NCBI GenBank assembly: GCA_025056455.1
Contig: JANWVY010000010.1
Location: 1-64,000, forward strand
Origin: Bryobacteraceae bacterium
GTDB taxonomy: Bacteria; Acidobacteriota; Terriglobia; Bryobacterales; Bryobacteraceae
Direction: 5' to 3'
Length of the DNA stretch: 64,000 bases
This document shows positions 26,640 to 36,656 of this stretch, in pieces (within the stretch, counting starts at the first letter, position 1; each line of letters starts with the position of its first letter). The position numbers and the translations under genes were made by a program. The notes under the pieces are model-generated. The model was not told the DNA's origin and searched no databases. It worked only from the letters and a program-made list of their open reading frames with translations.

Positions 26640-28538
26640 GTGGGCGAACAATACGTTCTGGGACAAGGAAGCGAGACCGAGACGCACCACTTCGCGCGCG
26701 CGCTTCTAACCGACCTTGCAACGCTAGAACGGATGTTGGAGTCCTCGGTTTTTGACCTCGCTGCGCGAATTGGCGCCGAACAGGAAATGTTTCTTGTCGA
26801 CAGCAACTACCGCCCAGCGCCTGTGGCCTGCGAAGTGATTCACAAATCTCAAGATCCCCGGCTCACGACAGAGATGAGCCGGTTCAATCTGGAGGCGAAC
26901 TTAACTCCCCGCCTGCTGAGCGGTGACTGTTTCCGCCAGCTCGAAGCGGAACTCCACGAGGTGGTCACGCGGGCAAGTTCCGCTGCCCGGGAATACGGCG
27001 CCGACGTGCTCTTAACGGGCATACTCCCCACCATCCGGCTCTCGGATCTGACCTTGGAAAACATGACGCCCCGTCCGCGCTACGCCGAGCTGAACCGCAC
27101 GGTGTTGGCGATGCGAAAAGGCTTATTACAAGTTCACATCAAAGGTCTCGACGAGTTGTTCGTTACGCACGATAACGTGATGCTTGAGGCCTGCTGCACC
27201 AGCTTCCAGATCCATTTCCAGGTTGCACCACGCCAATTCGCTAATCTCTATAACTGGACCCAAGTTCTGAGCGCACCTCTGCTGGCCGTGGCGGTGAACT
27301 CGCCTCTCCTGCTTGGCCACCGCTTATGGAAAGAAACCAGAATTGCCCTATTCCAGCACTCCGTCGATGAACGGTCAGAAGCCCGGCAACGGCGGGAGCA
27401 TCCACCGCGCGTGTGCTTTGGCGACCGGTGGGTCGATGATTCGGTGCTCGAAATTTTGCGCGAGGATATAGCCAGGTTTCGTATCATCTTCACGCGCGAA
27501 ATCGAAGAAAACTCCTTGGAACAGTGGGAGCGGGGTCAGGTGCCGGCCTTGTCCGCTCTCAAACTCCATACCGGAACCGTGTGGAGGTGGAACCGGCCCT
27601 GCTATGGTGTTTTAAATGGCCTTCCCCATTTGCGCATCGAAATGCGGGCCCTGCCCGCGGGACCTTCAATTCTCGATGAGGTCGCTAACGCGGCTTTCGC
27701 AGCGGGATTGTTAAAGGCCCATGCCGCTCAAGCCGACAGTCCGCGCCTTGAGTTTCGTTTTGATGAGGTTAAGGAAAATTTTTACGCAGCGGCTCGCCAC
27801 GGCTTAAAAGCGCAATTGAACTGGTCTCACGGCAAAGAAATTCCCGTCACTCCGCTCATCCGTGAAATCTTACTGCCCCTCGCTGACCAAGGCCTGGCGT
27901 CTTGCGGCGTCCCCGCGGCTGAGCGAGACCGGTTGTTGGGACGAATCCGGGAGCGAGTCGACAAGGGCCAGACGGGTGCCTCGTGGATGCTCCGCTCTCT
28001 GGACTCCATGCCAGACTCCGCGACGCGGGAGCAAAAGATGCTGTCTTTAACCGCAGAGATGGCGCGTCATCAGAAGTCCGGCAAGCCCATCCATGAGTGG
28101 CCACCCGCACGCTTTCAGACACAGAGTTTTCAGAGCGCCACGGTGGCCGACATCATGAGTACGGATCTGTTCACCGTAGGGCCCAACGACCTCATTGACC
28201 TCGCCGCGAACCTCATGCAGTGGCGCCATATTCGTCATGTGCCGGTAGAAGATGAAAGCGGGCGGCTTCTGGGAATCGTCTCCTACCGCGATTTGTTCCG
28301 TTGTTTGGTGGGTCAAAGCAGCAACGAGCCGGCCCAGCCGCTGGTCGTTGCTTCCATCATGACGCCCAATCCGGAAACCACCCGGGCCGACACCCGCGCT
28401 TTGGACGCCCTGCGCCACATGCTCTCCCGCAAGATTGGCTGCTTACCCGTGGTCGATGACGAAGGATTTTTGATTGGAATCGTGACGGAATCGGACTTTC
28501 TGCGCCTCGCGGAGGATGCCCTCAGCGCTTCCGCCTAA
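26640..28538 (+). CDS. Glutamate-cysteine-ligase-like (GCS2) / twin CBS fusion protein
   Basis: About 632 residues from a GTG at 26640 (VGEQYVLG), which matches the common MGE... start of this family and has GGGAG about 10 bases upstream; the open frame extends further 5' but with no family similarity. Residues about 1-480 are a GCS2/carboxylate-amine-ligase domain (GAEQEMFLVD, FNLEANLTP, LPAGPS). Residues 502-632 hold two CBS motifs (VADIMSTDLFTV...HVPVED; IMTPNPETT...CLPVVDDEG...GIVTESDF) that usually bind adenine nucleotides. The reaction is presumably ATP-dependent amide-bond formation with glutamate; CBS domains suggest allosteric control by energy charge. The natural substrate is not established. 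Confidence 0.82.
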   Translation: MGEQYVLGQGSETETHHFARALLTDLATLERMLESSVFDLAARIGAEQEMFLVDSNYRPAPVACEVIHKSQDPRLTTEMSRFNLEANLTPRLLSGDCFRQLEAELHEVVTRASSAAREYGADVLLTGILPTIRLSDLTLENMTPRPRYAELNRTVLAMRKGLLQVHIKGLDELFVTHDNVMLEACCTSFQIHFQVAPRQFANLYNWTQVLSAPLLAVAVNSPLLLGHRLWKETRIALFQHSVDERSEARQRREHPPRVCFGDRWVDDSVLEILREDIARFRIIFTREIEENSLEQWERGQVPALSALKLHTGTVWRWNRPCYGVLNGLPHLRIEMRALPAGPSILDEVANAAFAAGLLKAHAAQADSPRLEFRFDEVKENFYAAARHGLKAQLNWSHGKEIPVTPLIREILLPLADQGLASCGVPAAERDRLLGRIRERVDKGQTGASWMLRSLDSMPDSATREQKMLSLTAEMARHQKSGKPIHEWPPARFQTQSFQSATVADIMSTDLFTVGPNDLIDLAANLMQWRHIRHVPVEDESGRLLGIVSYRDLFRCLVGQSSNEPAQPLVVASIMTPNPETTRADTRALDALRHMLSRKIGCLPVVDDEGFLIGIVTESDFLRLAEDALSASA

Positions 28539-28577
28539 CCATGGCGCTCAAAGACGACTCCTCTTAAAATACGGGGC

Positions 28578-31535
28578 ATGATCTGCCGCCTGGTTATAAC
28601 GTGGTGCTTGCTGTCAAATCTCCTCGCGCAACCCTCCCGGCAGGCGCGGACCGGTGTACGGATCTTGATGGGACTCACCGATCGCGAACCCACAAATTGG
28701 GATGGAGCAATCAGCGCCAAAGGCGCCCGAATCACGGCCATCGAACCGTGGCGTTTTGAAGAAAAAGACACCCTTTTGGAAGGCGGCCGCTGGCAAATGT
28801 CGACCCATCCACCCCGCCTGTTCGGCGCCGCGCAGCAGTTGAACCGCACTCCTGTCGCCAACGGTGTCCTCGTCTGGTTGGACGAAGATGCAGCTACCGT
28901 CGAATTGGAAGTGACGACTACACAAGGCTCGTTCGGTTTCCGTCTCGGGTCGGTGCCCTATGGCGAAAGCCTGAACTTGCTTCACGGGAGAGTGATGGTG
29001 GATCGAATTCCGCCCTACGTTCGCATCACGGACTCCAAGGACGAGCAAGACTATCCAGCTGTCGCCGTCGACAAAGACGGCACACTCTGGCTCGCCTACT
29101 TGGAATCCAAGCACCACCCCGAACACAACAAAATCCGCGCCAATCTCCTGCAACCCCCAGAGAATTTCGAGCTGTATCAGACGCCTCCGCCAGGAGATCA
29201 AATTCTGTTGTGCAAGTATCAGAACGGGCAGTGGAGCCCGCCTGTTGCCGTCTCCAACCCCGGCGGTGACCTCTACCGCCCGGCCGTGGCTGTCGATCGC
29301 CAGGGTGTCGTTTGGGTGTTTTGGTCCCAGGCCGAGCGAGGAGAATTCGATTTATGGGTGAAGCCTGTTAGGGGCGGGAGACCAGGATCAGCCATCCGCC
29401 TGAGCAACAGCCCAGGAGCAGATGTTTTTCCCGTCGCGACAGCGGACTCCCAGGGTCGAGTGTGGGTGGCTTGGCAGGCCTGGCGAAAGGGAAAGGCGAC
29501 AATTTTAGCCGCTGTCCAAAACGGTAACCGCTTCAGCTCGCCTCTCACCGTGTCGTCAAGCGCAGGCAACGAATGGAACCCAGCCATCGCCGCCAACTCT
29601 AGCGGACGGGTCACGGTTGTCTATGACAGCTACCGCAACGGCAATTACGACGTTTTCGCCCGCACCGTGGTAAACGGGGTGTGGGAAAAAGAATTTCTCG
29701 TAGCCGGCGAGCTTACCTATAACGCCTACCCCTCCGCCGCCTACGACCCACAGGGCCGCTTGTGGGTTGCTTATGAAGAGGGCGCAGAGCGTTGGGGTAA
29801 GGATTTCGGCGCGCATAATACAACCGGAATCGCGCTCTATCAAGGGCGCGCCATTCGCATTCGAGGGTTCGAAAGAGATGGCCGTAGCATCGTCTTACCC
29901 TCACCGCCGGACCAGGTTTTGCCAGGAACCCCCAATCTCCGGGTCGATGGAGCAGGTCGCCAGCTCGAGGGGCCGGTATTGAAGCCAGATGCAAACCGGG
30001 CCAAAGAGCGGCCGCCATCTCGCCCCTCCCCGAATTACCTGGGACCCAAGAACACTGCTCCGCGACTGCTGGTAGATGCTTCGGGACGCTTGTGGCTTGC
30101 AGTACGCAGTGCCCATCCCATCTGGTGGAGCCCCATTGGAACCGTATGGTCGGAGTATGTGATCTCTTACGATGGCAGTCAATGGACGGGCCCAATTTTT
30201 CTGGCTCACTCAGACAATCTGCTCGATAACCGTCCTGCTGTCACTTCTCTAACGCCTGGCGAACTCTTGGTGATCGGCTCCTCTGATCACCGCCGCCAGT
30301 TCCAGTTAGCCAGGCCACGCGCACGGGCATCGGTCGTGGTTGAAGACCCTTACAACAATGACTTGTTCCTCAACCGAGTGACGTTAAAAGCGGCGCCAAA
30401 ACCCTTTGACGTAGTTTCAGCGCCATCGCCTGTACTCGCTGCCGCCGACCCCCGCGACCGGGAGGAAGCCGCTGCCATTCAACCCCTGCGCGCTTACCGC
30501 TTGCAAACCAAGTCAGGCGAATTGCGGATCTTGCGCGGCGAATTTCACCGCCACAGCGAAATTTCAAGCGACGGGGGAAATGACGGATCCATCCTCGACC
30601 AGTACCGCTACATCCTCGATCCCGCAGATATGGACTGGGTCGGCTGCTGTGACCACGACAATGGCGGAGGACGCGAATACTCGTGGTGGATTTCGCAAAA
30701 ACTCACCGACCTTTTTCACGCTCCAGGAAAATTTATCCCCATGTTCAGCTACGAAAGGAGTGTGCCCTACCCCGAAGGCCACCGTAACGTTGTATTCGCG
30801 CAGCGTGGCATCCGTCCCTTGCCCCGCTTGCCCGTCAGTTCCCTGGAACCTGTCACCAAGGCGCCTGATACTCAAATGCTCTATCGTTACTTGCGGCACT
30901 TCCAGGGAATTGCCGCCATGCACACTAGCAGTACGAATATGGGAACCGACTGGCGCGATAACGACCCTGTCGCTGAACCGGTGGTGGAAATTTATCAAGG
31001 CGACCGGCAAAACTATGAGATGCCAGGTGCGCCCCGCAGCAACTCGGCAGAAGATTCCATTGGAGGCTGGCGCCCAAAGGGCTTCGTGAGCCTGGCTCTG
31101 GAAATGGGGTACAAATTAGGCTTTCAGGCTAGCTCTGATCACGTGTCCACCCATCAAAGCTACTGCAATCTACTGGTCAGGGAGTTTAGCCGGCAAGCCG
31201 TCATGGAAGCTTTTCGCAACCGGCACATCTACGGCGCCACTGACAACATCCTGGCCGAGTTTCGCTGTGGCGATTTCATCATGGGAGACTCATTTGCGCT
31301 TGACCGGGCGCCCGAGTTTCACATTCAGCTCATTGGAACCGCCCCGTTCGCTAAGGTCGTAATTGTGAAAAACAACCAGTATGTGTACGCCACCCAGCCA
31401 AACGCAAAAGTTGTCAAATTCACTTGGCGGGACACAGACTCCGCACCAGGAAAAACTTCCTTTTACTATGTGCGCGGCGAACAGCAAGACGGGGAACTGG
31501 TTTGGGTGAGCCCGATGTGGATAGAACGAAAGTAA
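28578..31535 (+). CDS. Exported propeller plus PHP-like (DUF3604-type) metallohydrolase fusion
   Basis: A 985-residue exported protein; the signal peptide is about residues 1-18 (MICRLVITWCLLSNLLAQ). Residues about 150-620 form a sialidase/BNR-like propeller with repeated units such as GTLWLAYLES, GVVWVFWSQ, GRVWVAWQAW and GRLWVAYEEG. Residues about 650-940 carry a PHP-type metal site: GEFHRHSEIS (H657, H659), CCDHDNG (D692-H693-D694), a YERS Glu, AAMHTSS and ASSDHVSTH. This fits the DUF3604 group of PHP-like phosphoesterases or hydrolases. The substrate is unknown; the propeller may bind a polymer or present the catalytic domain. It begins 39 bases after the GCS2-CBS stop, ends 16 bases from a convergent kinase gene. 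Confidence 0.7.
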   Translation: MICRLVITWCLLSNLLAQPSRQARTGVRILMGLTDREPTNWDGAISAKGARITAIEPWRFEEKDTLLEGGRWQMSTHPPRLFGAAQQLNRTPVANGVLVWLDEDAATVELEVTTTQGSFGFRLGSVPYGESLNLLHGRVMVDRIPPYVRITDSKDEQDYPAVAVDKDGTLWLAYLESKHHPEHNKIRANLLQPPENFELYQTPPPGDQILLCKYQNGQWSPPVAVSNPGGDLYRPAVAVDRQGVVWVFWSQAERGEFDLWVKPVRGGRPGSAIRLSNSPGADVFPVATADSQGRVWVAWQAWRKGKATILAAVQNGNRFSSPLTVSSSAGNEWNPAIAANSSGRVTVVYDSYRNGNYDVFARTVVNGVWEKEFLVAGELTYNAYPSAAYDPQGRLWVAYEEGAERWGKDFGAHNTTGIALYQGRAIRIRGFERDGRSIVLPSPPDQVLPGTPNLRVDGAGRQLEGPVLKPDANRAKERPPSRPSPNYLGPKNTAPRLLVDASGRLWLAVRSAHPIWWSPIGTVWSEYVISYDGSQWTGPIFLAHSDNLLDNRPAVTSLTPGELLVIGSSDHRRQFQLARPRARASVVVEDPYNNDLFLNRVTLKAAPKPFDVVSAPSPVLAAADPRDREEAAAIQPLRAYRLQTKSGELRILRGEFHRHSEISSDGGNDGSILDQYRYILDPADMDWVGCCDHDNGGGREYSWWISQKLTDLFHAPGKFIPMFSYERSVPYPEGHRNVVFAQRGIRPLPRLPVSSLEPVTKAPDTQMLYRYLRHFQGIAAMHTSSTNMGTDWRDNDPVAEPVVEIYQGDRQNYEMPGAPRSNSAEDSIGGWRPKGFVSLALEMGYKLGFQASSDHVSTHQSYCNLLVREFSRQAVMEAFRNRHIYGATDNILAEFRCGDFIMGDSFALDRAPEFHIQLIGTAPFAKVVIVKNNQYVYATQPNAKVVKFTWRDTDSAPGKTSFYYVRGEQQDGELVWVSPMWIERK

Positions 31536-31551
31536 CTAACTGCCGGAGGAT

Positions 31552-34167
31552 CTAAGTGGGCTTACCAGCCAGTTCGATGAGCCCTGGTACAGTCGGCTGA
31601 AGGGGCGTCCCACTGGCAGCCGCCAAGTTGTTTAGATCTTTCGCTGGCAGAGGCGCTGAGGCTGGCTGTAGGGCGGGTCCTGAGTAGCCCAGCAAGCGGT
31701 TTAGCGCACCCTGTAAATCATGGAGCGAAACCGGCTTGCTGACATAATCGTCCATGCCAGCGGCAAGACACCTTTCCCGGTCCCCAACCATGGCGTTGGC
31801 TGTGAGCGCGCAGATCGGGATACGCCGCTTGCCGTTTTCTCGCCGGCGAATTTCAGCGGTCGCCTCAAAGCCATCCATTTCCGGCATCTGGCAATCCATC
31901 AGCACCATGGCGTAGGCCGTGCGCTCAACCGCCTCCACTGCCTCACGCCCGTTGCTGACGACATCCACCCGTAAACCGAGTTTCTCGAGCAGCCGCACCG
32001 CAATTCGCTGGTTGATGGCGTTGTCTTCCGCAAGAAGAACTAGCGGGCCGCCAGGCGGATTCTGAGGCGCAGGCGCGGCGTGAACTGGGGAGCTTTCTAC
32101 GGCGGCTGGTTTGAGCGCGGCTGCAATCACATCGTACAGCTGTTGCGCCCGGATCGGCTTGGATACCACTCCGCGAAATCCGGCTTCGAGGAAACGCAAG
32201 CTACCTTGTTGCTGGGCATTGCTAGAAAGCGCGAGAAGCTGGATTTCCCTTTGGGAAGATGAGGGAATGAGAGAACGGGCCAAGGACCACGCTTCCTCCT
32301 TGGCATAGTCAACGTCCAACACAACCAGCCGCAATCCGGAGTTACTTTGCCCCTGACGCGCGATCATGTTCCGGGCAACCGAAAGATCTTCCACGAGGAC
32401 TGGCTCGGCGTTCCAACTCCGCAGTAAACTGAGCAGCGAGTCCGAGGCAACGCCGCGCGGGGCGACAACAGCGACGCCCACCCCGGCAAGCTGCCGCGCC
32501 GGTGCCGGCACAACATCGAACCGGTTCGACGCCGGTGAATCCAAATCGGCTGGGAGAACCGCCGGCGCTTTGAGAAATACCGTTGTAAAGAAAAACGTGC
32601 TCCCCCGGCCGAGTTCGCTGTTGTAGCCAATCTCGCCCCCCATCATCTCCACGAGCTGTTTGCTGATCGCTAGGCCAAGGCCCGTTCCGCCATATTTGCG
32701 CGTGCTCGAAGAGTCCAGCTGGACGAAATTTTGAAAGAGCTTGTCGCGGTCCTCTGGTGCAATGCCGATCCCGGTATCCTGAACGAGGAAGCGGAGCGTA
32801 CAGGTCTGCTCGTTCTCCGCAATCAGCTCGGTGAGAAGCGAGACCTTACCTCGTTCGGTAAATTTGATCGCGTTCCCTAAGAGATTCGTGAGCACTTGCC
32901 GCAAACGTCCCGGATCACCTACCACAAACTGCGGCACATCGTCGGTTGCGGCACAGATAAACTCAAGCCCTTTAGCCCGGGCGCGCACAGCAAAGATCGA
33001 AGCCAGTTCTTCCACCGTTAGCATTAAGTCAAAGGGCACAGAAGAGATGCGCAGTTTGCCGGCCTCAATCTTGGAAAGATCCAAAATATCGTTGATCAAC
33101 ATGAGCAGCGAGTCCGAGGAACTTTTCACTGCCAGCGCGTATTCTCGCTGCTCAGGCGTAAGAGGGGTACTGAGCAGGAACTCCGTCATGCCGACAATGC
33201 CATTCATGGGCGTACGGATCTCGTGGCTCATGTTGGCCAAGAAGCGGCTTTTCATCTCCGTGGCTTCGCGGGCTTCCCGTAGCGCTTTGGCGAGCTCTTC
33301 GTTTTTTGCTTCGAGCTGTTGGGCGTTTTGCTCCAACCGCCGTTCGGCCTCCCGCTGCTCGGTGATGCGACGGATCACCGCAAGCACTTCATTGCGGTAG
33401 TTCGGACAAAGGCGCGCTTCGAAGATTTCCGTCTTGTCGCCCACTTCACTGGTCAGTTCCACCAACACCATGGAGTGCCGCTTCTGAAGCCGCTGCAAGG
33501 CTTGGGTTACTTTGAGCCCCTGCTTTGGCTCCAACACTTCGGCCAGGCGCTTGCCCTTCCACTCGGTCAAAGCTTTGAAGCACTCACCGAGGGCTCCCTC
33601 TTTGACCTCCAGCACCGTTCCAGAAGCATCGAGCCGGATCAACGTGTCAGGTAGCGCCTGAAATAGGGCTCTCAGTTCGGCGCTTGAGCGAAACAGCTCT
33701 TCCTGCTGCTTTTGGCTTTCCGTAATGTCGATGGTGGCAATCAACATGCCTTGGACTTGACCCGAGGGGTCGCGCAACAGGCTTTCATGCGACTCCACGA
33801 CCCGGACTTGCCCATCCGCGCGGTGAATCTTTCGACGCACTGCGCGGAGCGGCGCTTCATCCTGCAACTTGCGGAGGATTTCCTCCCGCAGCCGATCCCG
33901 CTCCTCCACTGGCGCAAGCTCCCAAAAGCATGCTCCAAGCAGGTCTTCGAGCTTCAAGCTCCGCAGTTCGCACTCCTTCTGGTTGACGCGAGTGATGATC
34001 CCTGCCGTATCGATCTCGCAGTAGGCAACCGGCGCATACTCGAAAACCGCCTCGAGCTTCGCCTGGGCTGCCGCAATTGATCGCTGAGTTTGGGAAGGGC
34101 TCTGCGCGGCGTAGGCAAGAATCAAAACTAGAAGCGCCAATAGCGCCGTGATCCACAAAAGGAACAC
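31552..34167 (-). CDS. Hybrid sensor histidine kinase / response regulator
   Basis: An 871-residue BarA-type hybrid kinase. Order: one N-terminal membrane helix (about 2-22), two PAS-like domains (about 35-155 and 165-275), a coiled coil (about 275-305), HisKA with phospho-acceptor His315 in [12 protein letters not shown], HATPase with [15 protein letters not shown] and [10 protein letters not shown], a degenerate receiver (about 545-675), and a canonical receiver (about 695-815) with Asp758 in [11 protein letters not shown] and the TAN...KPV pair. The first receiver lacks the N-terminal acidic pair but keeps an Asp in VVLDVD and a Lys in VSKPI. No HPt domain or partner regulator is adjacent, so its target is unknown. 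It is downstream of gatA on the same strand with a 129-base gap. Confidence 0.9.
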   Translation of the reverse strand: MFLLWITALLALLVLILAYAAQSPSQTQRSIAAAQAKLEAVFEYAPVAYCEIDTAGIITRVNQKECELRSLKLEDLLGACFWELAPVEERDRLREEILRKLQDEAPLRAVRRKIHRADGQVRVVESHESLLRDPSGQVQGMLIATIDITESQKQQEELFRSSAELRALFQALPDTLIRLDASGTVLEVKEGALGECFKALTEWKGKRLAEVLEPKQGLKVTQALQRLQKRHSMVLVELTSEVGDKTEIFEARLCPNYRNEVLAVIRRITEQREAERRLEQNAQQLEAKNEELAKALREAREATEMKSRFLANMSHEIRTPMNGIVGMTEFLLSTPLTPEQREYALAVKSSSDSLLMLINDILDLSKIEAGKLRISSVPFDLMLTVEELASIFAVRARAKGLEFICAATDDVPQFVVGDPGRLRQVLTNLLGNAIKFTERGKVSLLTELIAENEQTCTLRFLVQDTGIGIAPEDRDKLFQNFVQLDSSSTRKYGGTGLGLAISKQLVEMMGGEIGYNSELGRGSTFFFTTVFLKAPAVLPADLDSPASNRFDVVPAPARQLAGVGVAVVAPRGVASDSLLSLLRSWNAEPVLVEDLSVARNMIARQGQSNSGLRLVVLDVDYAKEEAWSLARSLIPSSSQREIQLLALSSNAQQQGSLRFLEAGFRGVVSKPIRAQQLYDVIAAALKPAAVESSPVHAAPAPQNPPGGPLVLLAEDNAINQRIAVRLLEKLGLRVDVVSNGREAVEAVERTAYAMVLMDCQMPEMDGFEATAEIRRRENGKRRIPICALTANAMVGDRERCLAAGMDDYVSKPVSLHDLQGALNRLLGYSGPALQPASAPLPAKDLNNLAAASGTPLQPTVPGLIELAGKPT

Positions 34168-34296
34168 TCACTCACTCCGACTCAGAACGTCCGACGACAT
34201 TGAAAGTATCGGCGAAGTGAGGAAAATTCTTTATTCTAGTTAGCCTTACGGCTTGCCGAGTCACGCCGCTCGATCCGCTCGCGGGCCATGCAGGGC

Positions 34297-35736
34297 TCAG
34301 CTTTCACAAGTGGCGCGTTCGTAAGCCCGGGCCAGCCGCAGCATGGCGGCTTCCTCAAAGTGTCGCGCCAAAATCTGCATCCCAACCGGAAGACCGTCGG
34401 CAGTCCAACCGCACGGCACGCTCATACAAGGGATCCCTGCTAAGCTACCCGTGATGGTGTAAATGTCGGAGAGATACATCTGCCAGGGATCGGATAACTT
34501 CTCACCCAGCCGGAAGGCCGGAAACGGAGACACGGGCGTGATCAAAGCATCCACCTTCTCGAAGGCTTGGCGAAAATCCTGTGTCAGCAAAGTTCGGACC
34601 TTTTGCGCCTTCAGATAATACGCATCGTAGTAGCCGTGGCTCAGCACATAAGTTCCGAGCATGATTCTGCGCTTGCATTCCGCCCCAAAGCCCTCGCCGC
34701 GCGTCTGGCGGTACATATCCGTCAGCGTGGTGACACCAGGGGCGCGCGTGGTGTAGCGCACGCCGTCGTAGCGGGCTAAATTCGAGCTCGCTTCCGCGGT
34801 ACAGATGATGTAGTAGGTAGCGATGGCATATTCGGTGTGCGGCAAAGATACGTCGACGAGTTCGCAGCCAAGTCTGGCAAACTGGTCGATGGCGCGCTGG
34901 ATGGGATCCCCGATCTCGGCCGCCAGGCCTTGAAAATACTCCTTCGGGATACCGATTTTTGTCCCTCGCACGTCACCCTCCAGCAAGGCGGGGTAGTCGG
35001 CGACAGGAGCAAAGGCAGAAGTCGCATCCCTCTCATCTCGGCCCGCAATCACCTTCAGTAAGATCGCCGCGTCAGTGACGTTGCGTGCCATGGGCCCGAT
35101 ATGATCGAGCGAGCTGGCGAAAGCCACCAAGCCATACCGCGACACACGCCCGTAGGTTGGCGTGACGCCCACACAGCCACAGAATGCCGCAGGCTGACGG
35201 ATCGAGCCGCCGGTATCCGAACCTAAAGCTACAACAGCCGTTCCCTGCACCACTGCCGCGGCTGAGCCCCCGCTTGAGCCGCCGGGCACACGATCCAGCG
35301 CTACCGGATTGCGAACTGGACCGAAAGCGGAATTTTCGTTCGATGAGCCCATGGCGAACTCATCGCAATTGGTTTTACCGAGAATCACGCCGCCTGCCTG
35401 CTCAACTCGAATCACCGCAGTAGCGTCATAAGGGGGAATATAGCTGGCAAGCAGCTTGGAGGCGCAGGTCGTGCGCACCCCTTTGGTCACGATGACGTCT
35501 TTGACCGCCACGGGGACACCGGCCAGCGGCCCAGGATCTTCCTTGCGCGCCAGTTTCTCATCCACACCTTGTGCCGCCCGAAGCGCACGCTCTTGGCAAA
35601 AATGCAAATAGGCGTTGGTTTTGGGGTTTTCCGCGGCGGCGAACTTCAAGGCCTCCTCCGTCAGCTCCACCGCACTGAACTGTTTCAAGCGCAGACCCTT
35701 CTGGATGTCGGCAATCGTCAAGCTTGCGAGGTTCAT
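34297..35736 (-). CDS. gatA: Asp-tRNA(Asn)/Glu-tRNA(Gln) amidotransferase subunit A
   Basis: A 479-residue amidase-signature enzyme that releases ammonia from glutamine for transamidation of misacylated tRNA in the GatCAB complex. The Ser-cisSer-Lys triad is visible at K79 (VAVKDVI), S154 (PGGSSGGSAA) and S178 (SDTGGSIRQPA), the same numbering as in well-studied GatA proteins. It follows gatC by 26 bases in the order DUF721-gatC-gatA. gatB is not in the window. Since asnS is present about 8 kb away, the complex is probably needed mainly for Gln-tRNA formation (inference). Confidence 0.95.
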   Translation of the reverse strand: MNLASLTIADIQKGLRLKQFSAVELTEEALKFAAAENPKTNAYLHFCQERALRAAQGVDEKLARKEDPGPLAGVPVAVKDVIVTKGVRTTCASKLLASYIPPYDATAVIRVEQAGGVILGKTNCDEFAMGSSNENSAFGPVRNPVALDRVPGGSSGGSAAAVVQGTAVVALGSDTGGSIRQPAAFCGCVGVTPTYGRVSRYGLVAFASSLDHIGPMARNVTDAAILLKVIAGRDERDATSAFAPVADYPALLEGDVRGTKIGIPKEYFQGLAAEIGDPIQRAIDQFARLGCELVDVSLPHTEYAIATYYIICTAEASSNLARYDGVRYTTRAPGVTTLTDMYRQTRGEGFGAECKRRIMLGTYVLSHGYYDAYYLKAQKVRTLLTQDFRQAFEKVDALITPVSPFPAFRLGEKLSDPWQMYLSDIYTITGSLAGIPCMSVPCGWTADGLPVGMQILARHFEEAAMLRLARAYERATCES

Positions 35737-35762
35737 GCTCGATTCTCAGACTGGCGGCTGGC

Positions 35763-36062
35763 CTATTTGTCGATGACCTTCGGCACTTTGAAGTAACCAG
35801 CGCCGGCCAGAGGCGCGTTGGCGAGCGCGATTTCGGGAGGAATAGTCGGCTGTTCGCAATCCTCGCGGAGCGTGGCTGTTTCTCCGGCTTCGTACAACAC
35901 CTGAGCCATAGGCTCTACATTCTCCGTATCCAGCTCGTTGAGCTTTTCCATGTGACTCAGGATCTCATCCAAGTCCCGCGCCAGTTGCTGGACCTCTTGG
36001 TCAGAAAGCCGCAGGTGGGCAAGCTCAGCGACGTAGCGGACCTGCTGTTCGGTGATTTTCAC
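35763..36062 (-). CDS. gatC: Asp-tRNA(Asn)/Glu-tRNA(Gln) amidotransferase subunit C
   Basis: A 99-residue protein with the typical GatC pattern: MKITEQQVRYVAELAHLRLS at the N-terminus, then a helical stretch (LARDLDEILSHMEKLNELDT) and a C-terminal extended part (VEPMAQVLYE) that wraps around GatA and GatB. It stabilises the amidotransferase complex. Its ATG overlaps the stop of the DUF721 gene by 4 bases, so translation is coupled, and gatA follows. Confidence 0.93.
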   Translation of the reverse strand: MKITEQQVRYVAELAHLRLSDQEVQQLARDLDEILSHMEKLNELDTENVEPMAQVLYEAGETATLREDCEQPTIPPEIALANAPLAGAGYFKVPKVIDK

Positions 36063-36466
36063 GCGCTCGCCCTCCTTCGCGAAATTTGGTAGAGGTGGCG
36101 CAAAATGGGGTCCTCGATCCCATCCGCCTCGTCTCGGCCGACTGAAACCGCTGCGGAGGCGCGTTGCGGGGCGCGCTTAGGCGGCGCCACTCGGAATTCC
36201 AACGAACGAATCACGCCCCGGCCCAGAACCTGATCTAAGCGCTCGAGGATCGACTGGCTCAAGCTATCCAGCTGGGCCTTCCAAACCGCGTCGACCACCT
36301 CGACCACGAGCTTGTTGCCGTCCAGGAACGCGGGACGGCTCTTTGCAGCAATCCGGGAGCCAACGGCAGCAACCCACGCTCCTGGCGCCAGATGATAGCT
36401 GCGAATGCCAGCGATCTCCATCGCTTTCACACCGAGCTTGCTGAGCGATCTGCTTGCGCGCTCCAT
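36059..36466 (-). CDS. DUF721 (DciA-like) protein
   Basis: A 135-residue protein with the DUF721 fold signature: a helical start, GAWVAAVGSRIAAKSRP, then DGNKLVVEVVDAVWKAQLDSL and a final IRSLEFRV strand. DUF721 includes DciA, the ancestral loader of the replicative helicase DnaB in most bacteria lacking DnaC/DnaI, and a wider set of DNA/RNA-binding proteins. Which role applies cannot be told here. The C-terminal 40 residues are basic and variable. First gene of the DUF721-gatC-gatA unit, divergent from the acyl-CoA synthetase gene. Confidence 0.75.
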   Translation of the reverse strand: MERASRSLSKLGVKAMEIAGIRSYHLAPGAWVAAVGSRIAAKSRPAFLDGNKLVVEVVDAVWKAQLDSLSQSILERLDQVLGRGVIRSLEFRVAPPKRAPQRASAAVSVGRDEADGIEDPILRHLYQISRRRASA

Positions 36467-36656
36467 GTCAAACCTTTCTAGTCTAACACTGCGCTCTGCC
36501 CGCCCGGCGGCAGAACTGAAGCGGTTTGAGGAGGTCTGCTCGGCTTGGAGCCTCCAACCACCAAGAGCGCATCTCGAGCAGACCGTCGTTTCCGCCCCAG
36601 CGCGGCCAGCCGCATGCTACGTTGAAAACCGGACTTCAGCGACGGCGTGAACTGGC

